Below, piece by piece: positions 7,042-7,988 of a stretch of 7,988 nt of DNA. The stretch's first letter is position 1. Each line of letters begins with the position of its first letter. A program made the position numbers and the translations under genes. The notes beneath the pieces are model-generated. The model saw only the letters and a program-made list of their open reading frames with translations. It was not told the origin of the DNA and searched no databases. The DNA comes from an uncultured Eubacteriaceae bacterium (lineage in GTDB: Bacteria > Bacillota > Clostridia > Eubacteriales > UBA1433): assembly GCA_937880125.1 (NCBI GenBank), contig CALFLU010000069.1, positions 1 through 7,988 of the forward strand, written 5' to 3'.

Positions 7042-7988
7042 ATGAATGGCAATAAGGCTATTGTTGAGTTCTTCAACAAAAAAATCGTTTTAATCGGCAC
7101 GGCGCATGTGTCGCGGCGAAGTGTTGAAGAAGTAGAAGAAGTGATTGAAACATACAAACCTGACGCCATTTGCATCGAATTGGACGCAGAGCGCTATGAG
7201 ACAATCACAGAAGAAGATAAATGGAAGAACACGGACATTTATCAAATCATCAAACAAAAAAAGGGCATGACACTGCTGGCAAGCATTATTTTATCTGCCT
7301 ATCAGCGAAAAATAGGCATGCAGCTGGGCATTTCCGTGGGTGCGGAGATGATTCGCGCCATTCAGCTGGCGAAGGAAAAGCATATTCGGCTTGAGCTGGC
7401 TGACCGCAACATCAAAACCACCTTTGCCCGCATATGGAAACGGTTGAAGTTTTCGGAAAAGATGAAGCTTCTTTTCAGCCTGGTGATGAGTTTGTTTGAC
7501 AACTCGAAAATCAGCGAAGAAGATTTGGAGCAATTAAAAAAACAAGATGCCATTGAATCGGCACTCAACGACATGGGTCAGGAGTTTGCCGGTGTAAAAG
7601 AAGTGCTGGTGGATGAGCGCGACCGATATATGTCGCAAAAGATTAAGCAGGCAGAGGGTGAAGTTATTGTCGCCGTGATCGGTGCGGCACACATGCCCGG
7701 GATTTTAAAATATATTCAAACGGATATGGACATAGAGGAGTTGGATATAGTTCCGCCAAAGGGCAAAGCCGGAAAAATTGTAGGCTGGACGGTTTCACTG
7801 GTCATTATTGCGCTGATTGCGCTGAGCTTTAAGGCAGGCATGCAAGCCGGACTGGAGCAATTGGGAAGCTGGTTTTTGATCACGGGAACGGCCTCGGCGC
7901 TGGGAGCTTTGTTGGCCTGGGGTCATCCTTTTTCCATTTTGGTCGCCTTTTTATTGGCGCCCATCGGTGCGCTGAGTCCCGCTTTGGC
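7042..7988 (+). CDS. traB: TraB-family membrane protein, 3' end beyond the window
   Basis: The 315 visible residues match the TraB family, named after the Enterococcus pheromone-shutdown protein and related to animal Tiki/TRABD proteins. Family members are usually about 390 residues, so most of the gene is present. Visible blocks are IGTAHVS (18-24), IELDAERY (45-52), a LLAS...YQRKIG block, ELADRNI, VDERDRYM (190-197) and VIGAAHMPGI (212-221). Two GX2H motifs (Gly19-His22 and Gly214-His217) plus Glu46 match the proposed metal-binding set of the superfamily. Three hydrophobic segments, about 246-263, 277-293 and 297-312, follow the soluble domain, and no signal peptide is seen, so the N-terminal domain is probably cytoplasmic. 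The ATG is preceded immediately by an in-frame TAG at 7039-7041, which rules out a longer protein. There is only a weak AGGGTG 11 nt upstream, and nrdJ ends 3 bp before, so translation is probably coupled to nrdJ. The family is clear; the cellular function is not. The symbol is a family name only. Confidence 0.88.
   Translation, partial: MNGNKAIVEFFNKKIVLIGTAHVSRRSVEEVEEVIETYKPDAICIELDAERYETITEEDKWKNTDIYQIIKQKKGMTLLASIILSAYQRKIGMQLGISVGAEMIRAIQLAKEKHIRLELADRNIKTTFARIWKRLKFSEKMKLLFSLVMSLFDNSKISEEDLEQLKKQDAIESALNDMGQEFAGVKEVLVDERDRYMSQKIKQAEGEVIVAVIGAAHMPGILKYIQTDMDIEELDIVPPKGKAGKIVGWTVSLVIIALIALSFKAGMQAGLEQLGSWFLITGTASALGALLAWGHPFSILVAFLLAPIGALSPAL

Noticed and set aside
1..7988. CRISPR array, insertion sequence, tRNA, rRNA or defence system
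   Set aside because: I saw no spaced repeats, terminal inverted repeats, transposase-like frames or RNA-gene signatures. The five genes account for nearly all of the window.

Overview
The window carries five protein genes, all on the + strand and tightly packed: uvrC (nucleotide excision repair), proB and proA (first two steps of proline synthesis), nrdJ (adenosylcobalamin-dependent class II ribonucleotide reductase) and the first 315 codons of a TraB-family membrane protein that runs off the right edge. A short ProB without a PUA domain, a B12-dependent reductase, a TraB homologue, AGGAGG-type ribosome binding sites and moderate base composition suggest a Bacillota, probably Clostridia-like, anaerobe or facultative anaerobe. 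That placement is inference; there is no rRNA or other decisive marker here.

Layout: 1-48 is a short leader of uncertain nature. uvrC fills 49-1902. The only substantial intergenic gap, 1903-2013, holds four closely spaced A-tracts followed by a good extended -10 promoter (TTCACT, 17 bp, TGCTATAAT). proB and proA overlap by 8 bp and form a coupled pair. A 59-bp gap with a tandem 10-bp repeat carrying the ribosome binding site leads into nrdJ. The traB-like gene begins 3 bp after the nrdJ stop. No convincing intrinsic terminator is visible anywhere, so everything from proB onward could be one transcript.

Function: UvrC makes the two incisions at DNA lesions, and NrdJ supplies the deoxynucleotides that repair synthesis and replication need. 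ProB and ProA turn glutamate into glutamate semialdehyde, the precursor of proline. The TraB-like protein has the GX2H / Glu / GX2H residue set of the TraB-Tiki superfamily plus C-terminal membrane segments; its role in this cell is unknown.

This is mostly ordinary housekeeping sequence. I see no CRISPR array, mobile element, tRNA, rRNA, riboswitch or defence system. The points most worth a second look are the TraB-like gene coupled to nrdJ, the proBA promoter architecture, and a divergent helix-hairpin-helix in UvrC.
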